Origin: JBDTDV01 sp039922875
Lineage (GTDB): Bacteria > Actinomycetota > Actinomycetes > Actinomycetales > Microbacteriaceae
Assembly: GCA_039922875.1 (NCBI GenBank)
Contig: JBDTDV010000016.1
Span: forward strand, 1-64,000
Direction of reading: 5' to 3'
Length of the DNA: 64,000 nt
Below the pieces are notes generated by a model. That model had not been told where the DNA came from. It ran no database searches and saw only the letters and a program-made list of their open reading frames with translations. The translations under genes and the position numbers were made by a program. Shown piece after piece: positions 1 to 8,994 of this stretch. Within the stretch, counting starts at the first letter, position 1. The number at the start of each line of letters is the position of its first letter.

Positions 1-2
1 AC

Positions 3-170
3 GGATCCTTCCGCACTGACCAGAGCATCGAGTGGCAGGTCGCCGTCTACTTCGCGATCCTGCACGGCGTGGCAGCCGAAATCCGAGCGGGACGCCTCAC
101 CGAAAAAGAGGTACGGATGGCTCTGCCGCAGACCCTTCACGCGCTCCTGCGGGTGTCGTCGGATTCATAG
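3..170 (+). CDS. C-terminal end of a regulator, probably TetR family (partial)
   Basis: The reading frame is open from the first bases of the window and stops at 168-170, giving about 55 residues. The peptide (WQVAVYFAILHGVAAEIRAG, then TEKEVRMALPQTLHALLRV) looks like the last two helices of a TetR-type ligand-binding domain. The DNA-binding part lies outside the window, so the family call rests on helix pattern only. It faces a truncated membrane-protein gene on the opposite strand. Confidence 0.45.
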   Translation, partial: GSFRTDQSIEWQVAVYFAILHGVAAEIRAGRLTEKEVRMALPQTLHALLRVSSDS

Positions 171-499
171 CCCTCGCGGCAGGCGTTCTTGCGGGATTGG
201 TCTGCACAGAATTGCATCTTGACTAACACCACTGTGCCCACGGCGAGCAGACTCGAGTCGGCTCCGGGCACGTTCCCGGACAGCAGTACAGCCAGCGGGG
301 CAAGGAGCAGAGCGGTCATGGCGAAAGCCCACCAGAGCGGCACCAGGGCGGATCCTCCCCGACGGAAGCGTTCCAGTATTTCGCCAGTCGGTCGGCGCAG
401 GATGTCGGGATAGTCGAACTTCACGGCCAACAGGGCGAATGCGGCGTTGAACGCGATCGGCAGGGCGATCAGCAGTGCCGCGGTCACGAGCGTGCTCAT
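137..499 (-). pseudogene. DUF4386-like membrane protein, 3' truncated
   Basis: The first 90 residues form a credible protein: two hydrophobic segments flanking a YPDILRRPTGEILERFRRGG loop, in the style of DUF4386 membrane proteins, which are normally over 200 residues with six or more membrane segments. After about residue 92 (near base 225) the hydrophobic pattern is lost and the frame runs into sequence antisense to the TetR-like fragment before stopping. The start codon overlaps the upstream minus-strand fragment by ATGA (496-499), so the two were once a coupled pair. I read it as a gene whose 3' two thirds were deleted. Confidence 0.5.
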
Positions 500-744
500 C
501 GGACGAGCTCCGCGACAGGCGCCACAGCGACGGGGACCTTCGGCCTCGGGTTCGGGCGTCTGCCGATCAGAATGCGCAACACGATCCCGGTCGCAATGGT
601 GGCGACTGCTGCCCCGCTGGCGCCGAATGTGTAGTAGCCGCGGTCGAGATCAACGATCACGACGTTCCCGGATGCCCAGATCGCGGTCGAGGCGGCCATC
701 GGTGAACGGGACGTTGACGCTTCCCGGTGGACGATGACCGGCAC
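496..744 (-). pseudogene. Fragment of a small one-helix membrane protein
   Basis: The last 50 or so residues contain one membrane segment (GAAVATIATGIVLRILIG) followed by a Pro-rich cytoplasmic tail, and the stop overlaps the start of the next minus-strand gene. Upstream of about base 655 the same DNA encodes a SnoaL-like fragment on the other strand, so the 5' end of this gene was probably replaced. No family recognised. Confidence 0.3.
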
Positions 745-913
745 CCACAGCGGCGACTTTTTGGGAGTGCCGGCGACCGGGCGTCAGATCACGATGCACG
801 GCATAGACTTTTCCCAGGTGGTGGGCGGCAAGGTCGCCGAACACGCCGAACACTGGGCGCAGTTCGACGGGCTCGGTGTGATGCAGCAAATCGGTGCCAT
901 CCCCGCACCGTGA
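659..913 (+). pseudogene. SnoaL-like ester cyclase, C-terminal fragment
   Basis: In frame from about 659 the translation gives FPDAQIAVEAAIGERDVDAS, then RWTMTGTHSGDFLGVPATGR, a GIDFSQVVGGKVAEH stretch and a FDGLGVMQQIGAIP ending. This matches the second half of SnoaL-like polyketide/ester cyclases, an NTF2-fold family of about 130-150 residues. The first 50-60 residues are missing: an in-frame stop lies at 632-637 and no start codon precedes the homologous part. An internal ATG at 734 exists but would make only 59 residues. It is almost certainly a non-functional remnant. Confidence 0.65.
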
Positions 914-1124
914 ATCTGCGGCGCGCCGTTGAGTGCTGTGCGAGCCGGGGCGAGACCGGTGAGGATGTGTCTGGGGGTAAACGCACCGGCTCCTGCCGAC
1001 GCCTCAATGCGACTGCTCACGCTCATGGCGATGGTCCTATGTGGGGCCACATCACGATCGAGTGTAGATCAATAGCTCAAATTATCCGGTCTGAAAATGC
1101 GAAAAGGAAGGTCGAGGTCGGCTC

Positions 1125-2393
1125 GTGTCGAAAAGAACTGTAGTGGCGGTTGTGACTGTGGGGGCGTTGTTCGCCCTGTCTGGTTGTGCGACGTCGCCAG
1201 GCGCCGGTGGCGCCGCGTCAACGAACGCGGCGTCGGTGCCGAAGTATGCGGCTGCGTTGCAGGGGAAGGTTCCTGCGGTGATGAAGTCGATTGCGATGCC
1301 GGGGGCTGTGGTGTTGATCAAGTCTCCCAAGCAGGGGGATTGGTCGGGCACGTTCGGTACGGCGGTGTTGGGTAAGAAGGTGCCGATGTCGTTGAAGGAT
1401 TACTTCCGGATCGGCAGCAATACCAAGACGATGACTTCCACGGTGATTCTGCAGTTGGTCCAAGAAGGCAAGCTGAGCTTGGATGATCCGATCTCGAAGT
1501 TCCGCCCGGATGTGCCTGATGGGCAGAACATCACCATCGCGCAACTGTCCGAGATGCGCAGCGGACTGTTCAGTTACACGTTCGATCCCGGGTTCAACGC
1601 GACCTTGGACGCGGATCCGGGCAAGGCATGGACGCCGGATGAGCTGTTGGCGATCGCGTTCACGCATCCGGCGGATTTCGCATCCGGAGCAAAATACGAG
1701 TACAGCAACACCAACATTGTGCTGCTGGGCACCGTTATTGAGAAGCTGACCGGTATGACCGTTTCCGAGGCATTCCAGAAGCGGATCTTCGACCCGCTGG
1801 GTCTGAAGCGCACCTCGCTTCCGGTGAACACGGATTCGAGCATCCCGGACCCGCACCCGCAGGGCTACCAGTTCGGCACCAACGTGGCCACGATCGATTC
1901 GTATGCCGTTCCGGCCGCGCAACTGCCGGCCGCCCTAAATGGCACTCTGAAACCGCTGAACCAGACGGATGCGAACCCGTCCTGGGCGTGGACGGCCGGC
2001 GGTGCGATCTCCACCCCAGATGATCTAGCCGTGTACGTGAAGGCGCTGGTGCACGGCGGGCTGCTGAATGCGAAGATGCAGAAGCTGCGTTTGAACAGTT
2101 TCCTGCCCATTGCTCCGGGGCAACCGAAGGGTTTGGGTTACGGGCTGGGTATTGTCGAGTTCGCCCCCGGCATCATCGGTCATGACGGGCAGCTCCCTGG
2201 TTATTCCACGTTCATGGCATACAACAACACGACCGGCGACACCATCATCGTCGCCACCAACCTCGCGGCTTCGCCCGTGGATGGCAATAACGCTGCCGTG
2301 GTCGTGGCGAAAACAATCCTCGCCACACTCTACGGTTCAAGCGTGGTCCCCAAATCAGACCCCGCCGCACCGGCAGCGACACCGACACCGTGA
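1125..2393 (+). CDS. Class C beta-lactamase-fold serine hydrolase, lipoprotein
   Basis: The protein has 422 residues and starts with GTG at 1125. It begins with a lipoprotein signal whose lipobox LSGC places the acylated Cys at residue 21, so it should sit on the outer face of the membrane. The serine beta-lactamase/DD-peptidase signatures are all present: SxxK (S98-N-T-K101), YxN (Y193-S-N195) and an HxG triad element (H353-D-G355). Family members are D-Ala-D-Ala carboxypeptidases, esterases or beta-lactamases; the sequence does not decide between them. A short Ala/Pro/Thr tail ends the protein. It stands alone, downstream of the debris region and convergent with the phosphoesterase gene. 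Confidence 0.88.
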   Translation: MSKRTVVAVVTVGALFALSGCATSPGAGGAASTNAASVPKYAAALQGKVPAVMKSIAMPGAVVLIKSPKQGDWSGTFGTAVLGKKVPMSLKDYFRIGSNTKTMTSTVILQLVQEGKLSLDDPISKFRPDVPDGQNITIAQLSEMRSGLFSYTFDPGFNATLDADPGKAWTPDELLAIAFTHPADFASGAKYEYSNTNIVLLGTVIEKLTGMTVSEAFQKRIFDPLGLKRTSLPVNTDSSIPDPHPQGYQFGTNVATIDSYAVPAAQLPAALNGTLKPLNQTDANPSWAWTAGGAISTPDDLAVYVKALVHGGLLNAKMQKLRLNSFLPIAPGQPKGLGYGLGIVEFAPGIIGHDGQLPGYSTFMAYNNTTGDTIIVATNLAASPVDGNNAAVVVAKTILATLYGSSVVPKSDPAAPAATPTP

Positions 2394-2488
2394 ACTCCAC
2401 CGGTCAGCGGTGCCATCGAGTTTTGCAAAGCCGAAGGGCACGTACGAATTGTGCCTGCGTGACCGCAGCAGTTCGACGGCGCTGGTGT

Positions 2489-3442
2489 CTAGCGGAGCAG
2501 ATCGGCCATGGTCGGGGCGCCCCCGTCGTTGTTGGTGAGGGGTGCGAGCCCCCACGCCTCTTCGATGGTGTGCAGCAGCGAATAGTGGTTGTAGTCGACT
2601 TCGGATCGGTAGCCGGTCTTAGCCGCCGGTCCCGCGAAAATCGTGGACACAGCGTTGTCGCTTTGGCTGCCCTCGTCCCAGGTGATCACGAGCAGTGAAT
2701 TTTGGCTGGTGAAGGCCGCCGACGCCAGGATCGCCGGCACCACGCGAGACAGCCACGCGTCGCCGGTGCGCACGGGGCAGTCGTGGGTGTCATTGCAGAG
2801 ATCCGGGCTGATGAACGCGTAGTCCGGGAGCGTGGAGCTGGATGCGAGGTCATGGCTTAGCTGGGTGAAGGGAACGTCGTGTGCCGCGCAGTATGCCGGG
2901 TCTTTCGTCACGCTGGGGTAGTAAAGGAACGGATTGTGCTTCACGGCGTAGTTGCCGGAATTGAGTTTCGCACACGGTGTGGGCATGCCCTCCGCGTACA
3001 TCTTCCAGGTGTGGCCCGACGCGTCGAGCTCGCCCGTGATGCTGGGAACGCGTGCCTGACAGCTTGGGCCGGGCGGGTTGCAGTCGTCGGTGATGCCCGC
3101 TGTGCTGCCGCTGGTCATCGCCAAGTAGTTCGGAAGGCTCGGATGCGCCACTGCCGTGTAATTCATGGCGACGGCGGAATCGGTCGCGAGAGTGTTTAGA
3201 AAACGAGCGTCGATGTTTCCGAGAATGCTGGTTGCCGGCTTGTTTTCCTCGACAATGATCACCACATGGTCGAGGACAACTGCCGGATTGCGAGAGAAGG
3301 TGGGGCTTGACGGCTGTGGGCTGACACTGGGCACAGGTCCGCTCTCGCTCAGATGGGTAGGTGACGTACACCCAGAGACAGCAAACACCGTCGCGAGAAG
3401 ACCGAGAATTACCGCCACACACCGAGTGTCACCGCGTTGCAC
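2489..3442 (-). CDS. Phosphoesterase-family lipoprotein (acid phosphatase-like)
   Basis: The 317-residue protein starts with a lipoprotein signal (lipobox VSGC at about residues 22-25). The mature part shows the phosphoesterase family (PF04185) pattern: HVVIIVEENK at the start of the catalytic domain, a NYTAVAHPSLPNYLAMTSG substrate loop, DYAFISPDLCNDTHDC, and a late VITWDEG metal-binding segment. Members hydrolyse phosphomonoesters or phospholipids outside the cell using divalent metals. It is convergent with the serine hydrolase and stands upstream of nothing obviously related, so the substrate is unknown. Confidence 0.85.
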   Translation of the reverse strand: MQRGDTRCVAVILGLLATVFAVSGCTSPTHLSESGPVPSVSPQPSSPTFSRNPAVVLDHVVIIVEENKPATSILGNIDARFLNTLATDSAVAMNYTAVAHPSLPNYLAMTSGSTAGITDDCNPPGPSCQARVPSITGELDASGHTWKMYAEGMPTPCAKLNSGNYAVKHNPFLYYPSVTKDPAYCAAHDVPFTQLSHDLASSSTLPDYAFISPDLCNDTHDCPVRTGDAWLSRVVPAILASAAFTSQNSLLVITWDEGSQSDNAVSTIFAGPAAKTGYRSEVDYNHYSLLHTIEEAWGLAPLTNNDGGAPTMADLLR

Positions 3443-3544
3443 GAGCCAACAATATAGCTGATGTCTGATTCGGCGGATGCGACCGTGCCACAGCGCGGTC
3501 TTCGTTCAGTTCCTCAGTCAAACGGATCCACGGCAGTTGTGGGG

Positions 3545-4342
3545 CTAGTAACCGGCTTTGCCGCTGCGTTGTCGCGCAGTTTTGTGCTGTCGGGTGTCGA
3601 GCTGAACGTCGCGCCGCGACACCGCAAGGTATGCCACGAATCCGGCGATGGCCAGGGTCAGGATGAGCGCTACCCGTCCGTTTCCGGCGCCGAGTCCGCC
3701 TTCCGGGACCGTCTTGCCGAGCCAATCCGCGATCGAGGCGCCGAGTGGTCGGGTGTTCACATAGGCGAACCAGAACGCGAGTACGGCCGGCAAGCGGAAG
3801 CGTGCGTGGGCGATCGCGGGGATCGTCATGATGACGGCGAAAAGAACGGCAGACCACAGGTAACCCAGGTGGAACGTTATCGCGGTCAGATCACCGGCCG
3901 CCGTGCCGAGCGCGAACGTCGCGATGACCGCGAGCCAGTAGAAAACTTCTCGGCGGGTGGTGTCGATGCTATGGATCGACAGGGTCTTCTCCAGCAGATA
4001 CCAGACAGTGAAGTTCGCGGCCAGGACCAGTGCGAAGAAAATAGCTGCCGCCAGGTAGGGGACGCCGAAGCCAACATGCAGCACGTCGGCAACCATCGTG
4101 CCGAACACGCCGACCATGACCACCGCCAGCCAGTACGCCCATGCAACATAGCGGCGCATCGAAAACTGAATGACCATCCCGACGACGAACCCGGCGAATC
4201 CCAACAAAACCGCGAGCACCGGCGGCATGGCATGGACCAGATAATCGCTGGTCGACTCACCCATCGCGGTCGAAAGCCCCTTGATTATCCAGAAGTACGC
4301 CGTAATCTCAGGCACTCTCAACAAACCGCGGCTTGTGATCAT
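3545..4342 (-). CDS. DUF347 repeat membrane protein (COG4705-like)
   Basis: This 265-residue protein is almost entirely hydrophobic with about seven to eight membrane segments. It contains repeated DUF347-type units: the first has ITAYFWIIKGLSTAMGESTS, later ones carry GTMVADVLH, GTAAGDLTA and NTRPLGASIADWLG. The family is known as uncharacterised membrane-anchored proteins; the repeated Gly-acid-Asp elements inside membrane helices suggest cation transport, but that is inference. Upstream (4343-4527) is a divergent promoter region shared with the luciferase-like remnant. Confidence 0.8.
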   Translation of the reverse strand: MITSRGLLRVPEITAYFWIIKGLSTAMGESTSDYLVHAMPPVLAVLLGFAGFVVGMVIQFSMRRYVAWAYWLAVVMVGVFGTMVADVLHVGFGVPYLAAAIFFALVLAANFTVWYLLEKTLSIHSIDTTRREVFYWLAVIATFALGTAAGDLTAITFHLGYLWSAVLFAVIMTIPAIAHARFRLPAVLAFWFAYVNTRPLGASIADWLGKTVPEGGLGAGNGRVALILTLAIAGFVAYLAVSRRDVQLDTRQHKTARQRSGKAGY

Positions 4343-4527
4343 CCACCGATCCTTCGTATCGATTGCTCACCTGAACTGAATATTCGCCGAACCGGACGCT
4401 GATACCCGTACGGTGCAGTCGATAATAACTTTCCAGCCGATCGTCTCCCTGAGCGTCCGGCGCGACCACGACGATAAGCGTCTAATCGACCCGCGGCTGA
4501 AACGGGCGTTGCGATGAGAGGGTTCCG

Positions 4528-4935
4528 ATGGAAATAGGTGTCCACAGTTTTGGCGACACGCAACGCAACCGGGACGGCACGCTACGCTCCAGTGCCGAGG
4601 CGATCCGTAATCTGCTGGAGGGGATTGTGCTCGCGGATGCCGTCGGGCTGGACTATTTCGGGGTGGGGGAGCACCACACCCTCGAATTGCCGGCATCCTC
4701 GCCGGGGTCGATGATTTCTGCGGCTGCGGTGGCGACCACGCATATCACGCTGGGCAGTTCCGCCAGTGTCTTGAGTACGGATGACCCGGTGCGAGTGTTT
4801 CAGCAGTTCGCGACGGCCAGCGCAATCTCCGGCGGCCGCGTCGAGATCACCGCTGGCCGCGGTTCTTCTACCGAGTCGTTCCCATTGGCCACCGAGGTGA
4901 AGCCCCGTGTCGACAGGCTGCTCGCGAAGGACTGA
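4528..4935 (+). pseudogene. Luciferase-like (LLM) flavin monooxygenase with internal in-frame deletion
   Basis: The first 117 residues are a normal start of an LLM-class flavin-dependent oxidoreductase: MEIGVHSFGDTQ, DYFGVGEHH, THITLGSSASVLSTDDPVRV, GGRVEITAGRGSSTESFPL. Full-length members have about 340 residues. Here FPL is followed at once by ATEVKPRVDRLLAKD and stop, which resembles the usual extreme C-terminus of the family. The reading frame is kept, so around 200 residues, most of the TIM barrel and flavin site, appear to have been removed precisely. The product cannot be a working monooxygenase. The start ATG is well placed after GAGAGGG. Confidence 0.75.
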
Positions 4936-4950
4936 CGAGATCGGCTTCGT

Positions 4951-6210
4951 TCAGATTTGGACAGCGGGTTTCGATGGAGCTTTCCGGCTGCGCGTGATTG
5001 CCAGCGGCAGGGTAGCCAGCGAGATCGCTGCCGCCACCAGAAGAGCGACCGGGAAGGAGAACCCGGTAGCGACCGCGCCGACGAGCACTGACCCGATCCC
5101 CATTCCCGCATCGAATCCCACGTTCCACACGGCGCTCGCGGCGCTGTACTCATGGCGGCGTGCGACCGCCAGCGCGAGCAGCAGTGTGAGGTTTTGCAGC
5201 CCGCCGTATGCGATACCGACCAGGGCCATGGCCGTCAGGAAGAGGAATACCTGCGTCTCACCGTGGTTCTGAACGGCCAGCGCGGTGAGGCCGAGGCCGA
5301 GCACGGTGAGGAGAACTAACGGCCACAGGAACCGAGCACTCCCGTACCGGTCCGCGAGCGTTCCGATCCGCCATCGGCTGACCGCTGCAGTCACCGTCAG
5401 CAGCACGAGTCCACCGGCGGTCGCCAGCGGTGACGAACTCATCTGCGGGGCAAAGGTAATGAGTCCCCCGCCCGCGAGCGTCACCCCGATCAGAAGAAGC
5501 GTGGGACGCGCCAGCCGGGCGGCGAGCCGACGCCTCGGTCGGTCGCCGGATGCTGCGGGTCGATCCGCGCTGTCGCTGCCGTCGACTGGGCTGTCCCCAG
5601 CAAGGAGCCGCTGCTGCGCCTCCCGGGCGCGTAGCGCACGGGCGAGCCGAGGAGCGGCAATGACACCCAGAATCGATATGGCACCGAGTGCGAACACGAT
5701 CCAGTACCCCACCGCGTCTACGAGCCAGGGCCCCGCGGGGAGCAGGACGACTTGCGGGACGGCGATAGCCGCGCCATACGCGCCGATCGCGGCACCGTGA
5801 CGTGACGGCGGAACGAGGTGGGCAACAGCCGTGGAGCTGGTCACGGTGAAAACTCCGAAGCCGAGGCCGCGGAGCACAGAGAGCACCAATATCCAATCAA
5901 GTTGGTCAGAAAACAGGTGCAACAGCGACGGTGCACCCATGAGCACGAGGCCGGCAGCCAGGACTCGGCCGGAACCGAATCGGCGTAGCAGCCGCGGGAC
6001 AAACGGCTGCGTCAGTATTGTGGCCAGTAGTAGCACCCCGTTGACAAGCCCGGCACCGGCTTCATTCGAACCGCCATGCACAGCCCACAGTGGCGATACC
6101 GGCAGGAGGGCCGCATAGCCCGCGAACCCGGCGGCGGTGAGCACGAGGAGCGCAGGCATTCCAGGCTCGCGCCACACCGGGATCTTGGTCGCACGTGCAG
6201 TTCGGCTCAC
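4951..6210 (-). CDS. MFS transporter
   Basis: About 419 residues from a GTG at 6210 (alternative ATG at 6159, nearer the first membrane segment PALLVLTAAGFAGYAALLP). Twelve hydrophobic segments are visible, split by a charged central loop around residues 200-250, as in the major facilitator superfamily. The loop after segment 2 and the RYGSARFLWPL region resemble the MFS A-motif positions. The family exports drugs or metabolites with proton exchange; substrate not predictable. The open frame continues further upstream but that part is not protein-like. Convergent with the luciferase-like remnant, only 15 bases apart. Confidence 0.8.
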   Translation of the reverse strand: MSRTARATKIPVWREPGMPALLVLTAAGFAGYAALLPVSPLWAVHGGSNEAGAGLVNGVLLLATILTQPFVPRLLRRFGSGRVLAAGLVLMGAPSLLHLFSDQLDWILVLSVLRGLGFGVFTVTSSTAVAHLVPPSRHGAAIGAYGAAIAVPQVVLLPAGPWLVDAVGYWIVFALGAISILGVIAAPRLARALRAREAQQRLLAGDSPVDGSDSADRPAASGDRPRRRLAARLARPTLLLIGVTLAGGGLITFAPQMSSSPLATAGGLVLLTVTAAVSRWRIGTLADRYGSARFLWPLVLLTVLGLGLTALAVQNHGETQVFLFLTAMALVGIAYGGLQNLTLLLALAVARRHEYSAASAVWNVGFDAGMGIGSVLVGAVATGFSFPVALLVAAAISLATLPLAITRSRKAPSKPAVQI

Positions 6211-6390
6211 GATGTCCAACTCTATTCGTCCGGTCCGGGCGGTGACCGACGCATTCACCCTGGCCAGCTCCGTCGGTTTCTTGCAAGAATGCCCTGTTCG
6301 GGACGAAGGGCCCTTACCTGCGCCTGCCTGCTGCGAGGAGCATGGTGATCCAGGTAATTGTCCAGTTCTCGCTCGAGAGGTCAAAACAGA

Positions 6391-7173
6391 ATGTCCAGAA
6401 CATATGTAGTTACCGGTTCCGCGAGCGGTATCGGACAGGCGACCCGTGAGCTGTTGCTCGAACGGGGCGAGAAGGTGATTGGTGTCGATATTCACGACGC
6501 TGACGTTATAGCGGACCTCTCCACCCCGTCGGGACGAAGAGAACTCGTCAGCAGAGTCTCAGAGCTGAGTGATGGTTCAATCGATGCGATCCTCGCGATC
6601 GCCGGCCTTGCAACGCCGACGGCGAAAACTGTGTCCGTCAACTACTTCGGAACGGTCGCAACGCTTGAGGGGTTGCGGCCCTTATTGCTCACGTCGTCTT
6701 CGCCGAGGGCGGTGGCCGTGACCTCGATGGCTTCCCTGTTTCCACCTGACGATGCTCTGCTCGATGCGCTGCTGGGCGAAGACGAATCCGCCGCACTTGA
6801 GCGGGCATCGGAATTGGCAGCGGGTGGGCCGGAGCTGGGTAGTTTGATCTACGGAACCACCAAGCGGGCACTCGCTCGCTGGATCCGAAACCATGCCGCC
6901 ACTGCGGACTGGGCCGGCGCATCGATCCCACTCAATGCGGCTGCACCCGGCGTCGTGGACACGCCGATGACAGCCGATATGATCGCCACCGCGAAACAGC
7001 GCGAAGACATGACAAAAACTGTGCCGATGCCCCTGAACGGCATCTTCGGGCCACGGTCGGTAGCGTACCTGCTCGCGTGGCTTGCAAGCGAGGAGAACGC
7101 GCACCTGTGCGGTCAGGTCGTCTTCATCGACGGCGGATCAGATGTCGTCATCCGCGAAGACAGCACCTGGTAG
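6391..7173 (+). CDS. Short-chain dehydrogenase/reductase (SDR)
   Basis: 260 residues from ATG 6391, which has GAGAGG ten bases upstream; an in-frame ATG at 6358 is less likely. The N-terminal TGSASGIGQA is the SDR nucleotide-binding TGxxxGIG motif, the active site is Y-G-T-T-K, and the C-terminal CGQVVFIDGGSDV is typical of the classical SDR fold. The pattern SLIYGTTKRALARWIR is like 3-alpha-hydroxysteroid dehydrogenase/carbonyl reductase members, but substrate is open. Cytoplasmic NAD(P)-dependent oxidoreductase. Divergent from the MFS transporter, which may share its promoter region. Confidence 0.88.
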   Translation: MSRTYVVTGSASGIGQATRELLLERGEKVIGVDIHDADVIADLSTPSGRRELVSRVSELSDGSIDAILAIAGLATPTAKTVSVNYFGTVATLEGLRPLLLTSSSPRAVAVTSMASLFPPDDALLDALLGEDESAALERASELAAGGPELGSLIYGTTKRALARWIRNHAATADWAGASIPLNAAAPGVVDTPMTADMIATAKQREDMTKTVPMPLNGIFGPRSVAYLLAWLASEENAHLCGQVVFIDGGSDVVIREDSTW

Positions 7174-7224
7174 GCATTGGTCGCGTGTCGTGCCGCGTAC
7201 CCTGTTCCAGCAGGCGTCGGCCGG

Positions 7225-7542
7225 CTAGTCCTGCAGTGGCGAGAAGTCCGTCGGCGTCAGCAGGACAGACTCCATTCGCGTGGTTAGCTCCCCGCCTTCG
7301 ACCGAGGCGTCCCGGGCGCTGATCCACGCGGGGTCAGCGACGAAGGTGGCCCAGTTCTCTTCTGCAGAGCCGTCGTGACGAATCAGATAGACGAGCGTGC
7401 TCGGGTCGGATTCCGCGACCCAGTATCCGATGTTTGTCATCCTGTGCTTCTCGAACAGCGCCATCGTGTGCTCCTCGAATCGTCGAAGGAGGCCGTCCAT
7501 CTTTCCCTCGGCGACGGTGTAGGTGCGCAGTTCGTAACTCAT
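7225..7542 (-). CDS. NIPSNAP family protein
   Basis: 105 residues if translation begins at MSYELRTYTV (ATG 7542); an in-frame ATG at 7572 would add ten residues. The sequence ELRTYTVAEGKMDGLLRRFEEHTMALFEKHRM followed by GYWV and LVYLIRH is the ferredoxin-like alpha+beta barrel of NIPSNAP proteins, small dimeric proteins of uncertain function. No related neighbour. The 281 bases upstream (7543-7823), shared divergently with the CtaG gene, hold no recognisable element. Confidence 0.75.
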   Translation of the reverse strand: MSYELRTYTVAEGKMDGLLRRFEEHTMALFEKHRMTNIGYWVAESDPSTLVYLIRHDGSAEENWATFVADPAWISARDASVEGGELTTRMESVLLTPTDFSPLQD

Positions 7543-7823
7543 ATTCGGCCACAACGCGTCGTACGGCATGGCCATTCCCGGTAATGAGCACAGCCCGTCC
7601 AGCTGACTAATCCCGGTGGTGCTGTGCCGCGCGGGATTCGCTCGAGTGCAACTCAGCGGCAATCGCAGGGCGCTCACAGCATCCGGTCGTAGTGTCTGAC
7701 GCGAATTCCGTATCAATGTCCGCACTATCGACGTGGGTACGGCCGTAGTTGTGTAGGTGAAGCCGCCCTCGCATTCGGGCGTGATCCGAATCCGTGCGGA
7801 GTCGAGTGAGCTCGATTTGATGC

Positions 7824-8951
7824 GTGCTGGCGCTAGGATCGACCGGCGCCGCTGAGGTCGGTAAGGATCAGAGGTCAAGCATTTTAGCGCTGAACGTATC
7901 ACCATCTCCGACGCCGATGCCGACCTCCGGCGTCGGCACTCCGATGCAGATGATGAATGGCCAGGGCATCATGTGGATGCCGACCCGGCCGCCGACAATA
8001 CAGAATTTGATGGCGTGGCATCTGCAACCGGTGCCGATGCTCCCGATGCTTGCCGCGCTGCTCTTACTCCTCTATTTGTATGGTGTGTGGAGATTGCACC
8101 GGCGTGGGGTGCATTGGCCGTTGCCTCGAGTGCTTTGGTGGGTGCTCGGCGTGGCTACGATATGGGAAGCCACCGCAACCGGGCTAGACGGCTATGGCAT
8201 GGAATTGTTCAGTGTGCACATGGTCCAGCACATGGCGCTGAGCATGTTCGCACCGATTTTCCTGGTGCTCGGTGCACCGATGACTTTGCTGCTTCGCAGC
8301 CTCCCGGTCGGGTTCAAAGGTCGGTGGAGCGCGCGCAAAATCCTGCTTCTGTTCCTGCACAGTCGCTTTGCCCGCATCGTCACTCATCCGGTTGTCACCG
8401 GCAGCTTGTTCATCATGAGCCTCTACGGTCTTTACTTCACGCCGATCTTCGACTTTCTCATGCGCACCATGTGGGGTCACAACATCATGCTGCTTCATTT
8501 CGTGCTGATCGGGATGTTGTACTTCTGGGGAATCGTCGGGGTGGACCCATCTCCGCGTCGATACTCTCAAAGTCACAGAAGCTTAAGCGACGCGGCGACG
8601 CGCATCTTTGAGCTGTTCGCCACGACTCCGTTCCACGCCTTCTTCGGCGTCGTCGTGATGATGTCAACCGCGCTCATCGTGCGCTGGTACGCCGTTCCAG
8701 TCCCCGGCTGGGGTATATCGCCACTTTCCGATCAGGCCGTCGGGGGTGGGATTGCGTGGGTCACGACAGAACTGCCGACGCTCATTGTGCTCAGCGTCTT
8801 GTTCTGGCAGTGGCAACGATCAGAAGCTCGGCACGAGCGTGCCTCCGATCGCAAGGCGTTACGCAACGGTGACGTTGAGCGTGCCGCCTACAATGACTTT
8901 CTTGCGTCATTAGCGTCCCACGACGACAGAACAACGCGGCATCCGTTATGA
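7824..8951 (+). CDS. ctaG: caa3-type cytochrome c oxidase assembly factor CtaG
   Basis: Up to 375 residues; the GTG at 7824 is the longest start and ATG 7917 or 7944 are alternatives. The core has the caa3_CtaG pattern: MAWHLQP, TATGLDGYGMELFSVHMVQHM with conserved His in membrane segments, HPVVTGSLFI, and FHAFFGVVVM. About seven membrane helices. The family supports copper insertion into cytochrome c oxidase. The N-terminal extracytoplasmic stretch before the first helix is rich in Met (MPTSGVGTPMQMMNGQGIMW), a composition seen in Cu(I)-binding tails. It heads an operon with CcdA and a SCO1-TlpA fusion. Confidence 0.88.
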   Translation: MLALGSTGAAEVGKDQRSSILALNVSPSPTPMPTSGVGTPMQMMNGQGIMWMPTRPPTIQNLMAWHLQPVPMLPMLAALLLLLYLYGVWRLHRRGVHWPLPRVLWWVLGVATIWEATATGLDGYGMELFSVHMVQHMALSMFAPIFLVLGAPMTLLLRSLPVGFKGRWSARKILLLFLHSRFARIVTHPVVTGSLFIMSLYGLYFTPIFDFLMRTMWGHNIMLLHFVLIGMLYFWGIVGVDPSPRRYSQSHRSLSDAATRIFELFATTPFHAFFGVVVMMSTALIVRWYAVPVPGWGISPLSDQAVGGGIAWVTTELPTLIVLSVLFWQWQRSEARHERASDRKALRNGDVERAAYNDFLASLASHDDRTTRHPL

Positions 8952-8994
8952 GTCTGATCCGATCGCACCACCGGACCCGCGACCTGGGCTCGTC

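Larger units (their letters stand above)
171..1124. other. Gene-debris region
   Basis: About 950 bases hold no intact gene. Besides the three fragments listed separately, a possible N-terminal remnant lies on the minus strand from an ATG at 1026 (MSVSSRIEASAGAG...), preceded by an AGGA element, and ends where the SnoaL fragment begins. The A/T-rich stretch 1060-1100 is the likely promoter of the serine hydrolase gene at 1125. Confidence 0.5.

Noticed and set aside
3461..4402. Plus-strand open frame of 313 codons antisense to the DUF347 membrane protein
   Set aside because: Its product is rich in Arg, Glu and Gln without hydrophobic core, the typical mirror of a hydrophobic gene; the minus-strand protein has clear family repeats.
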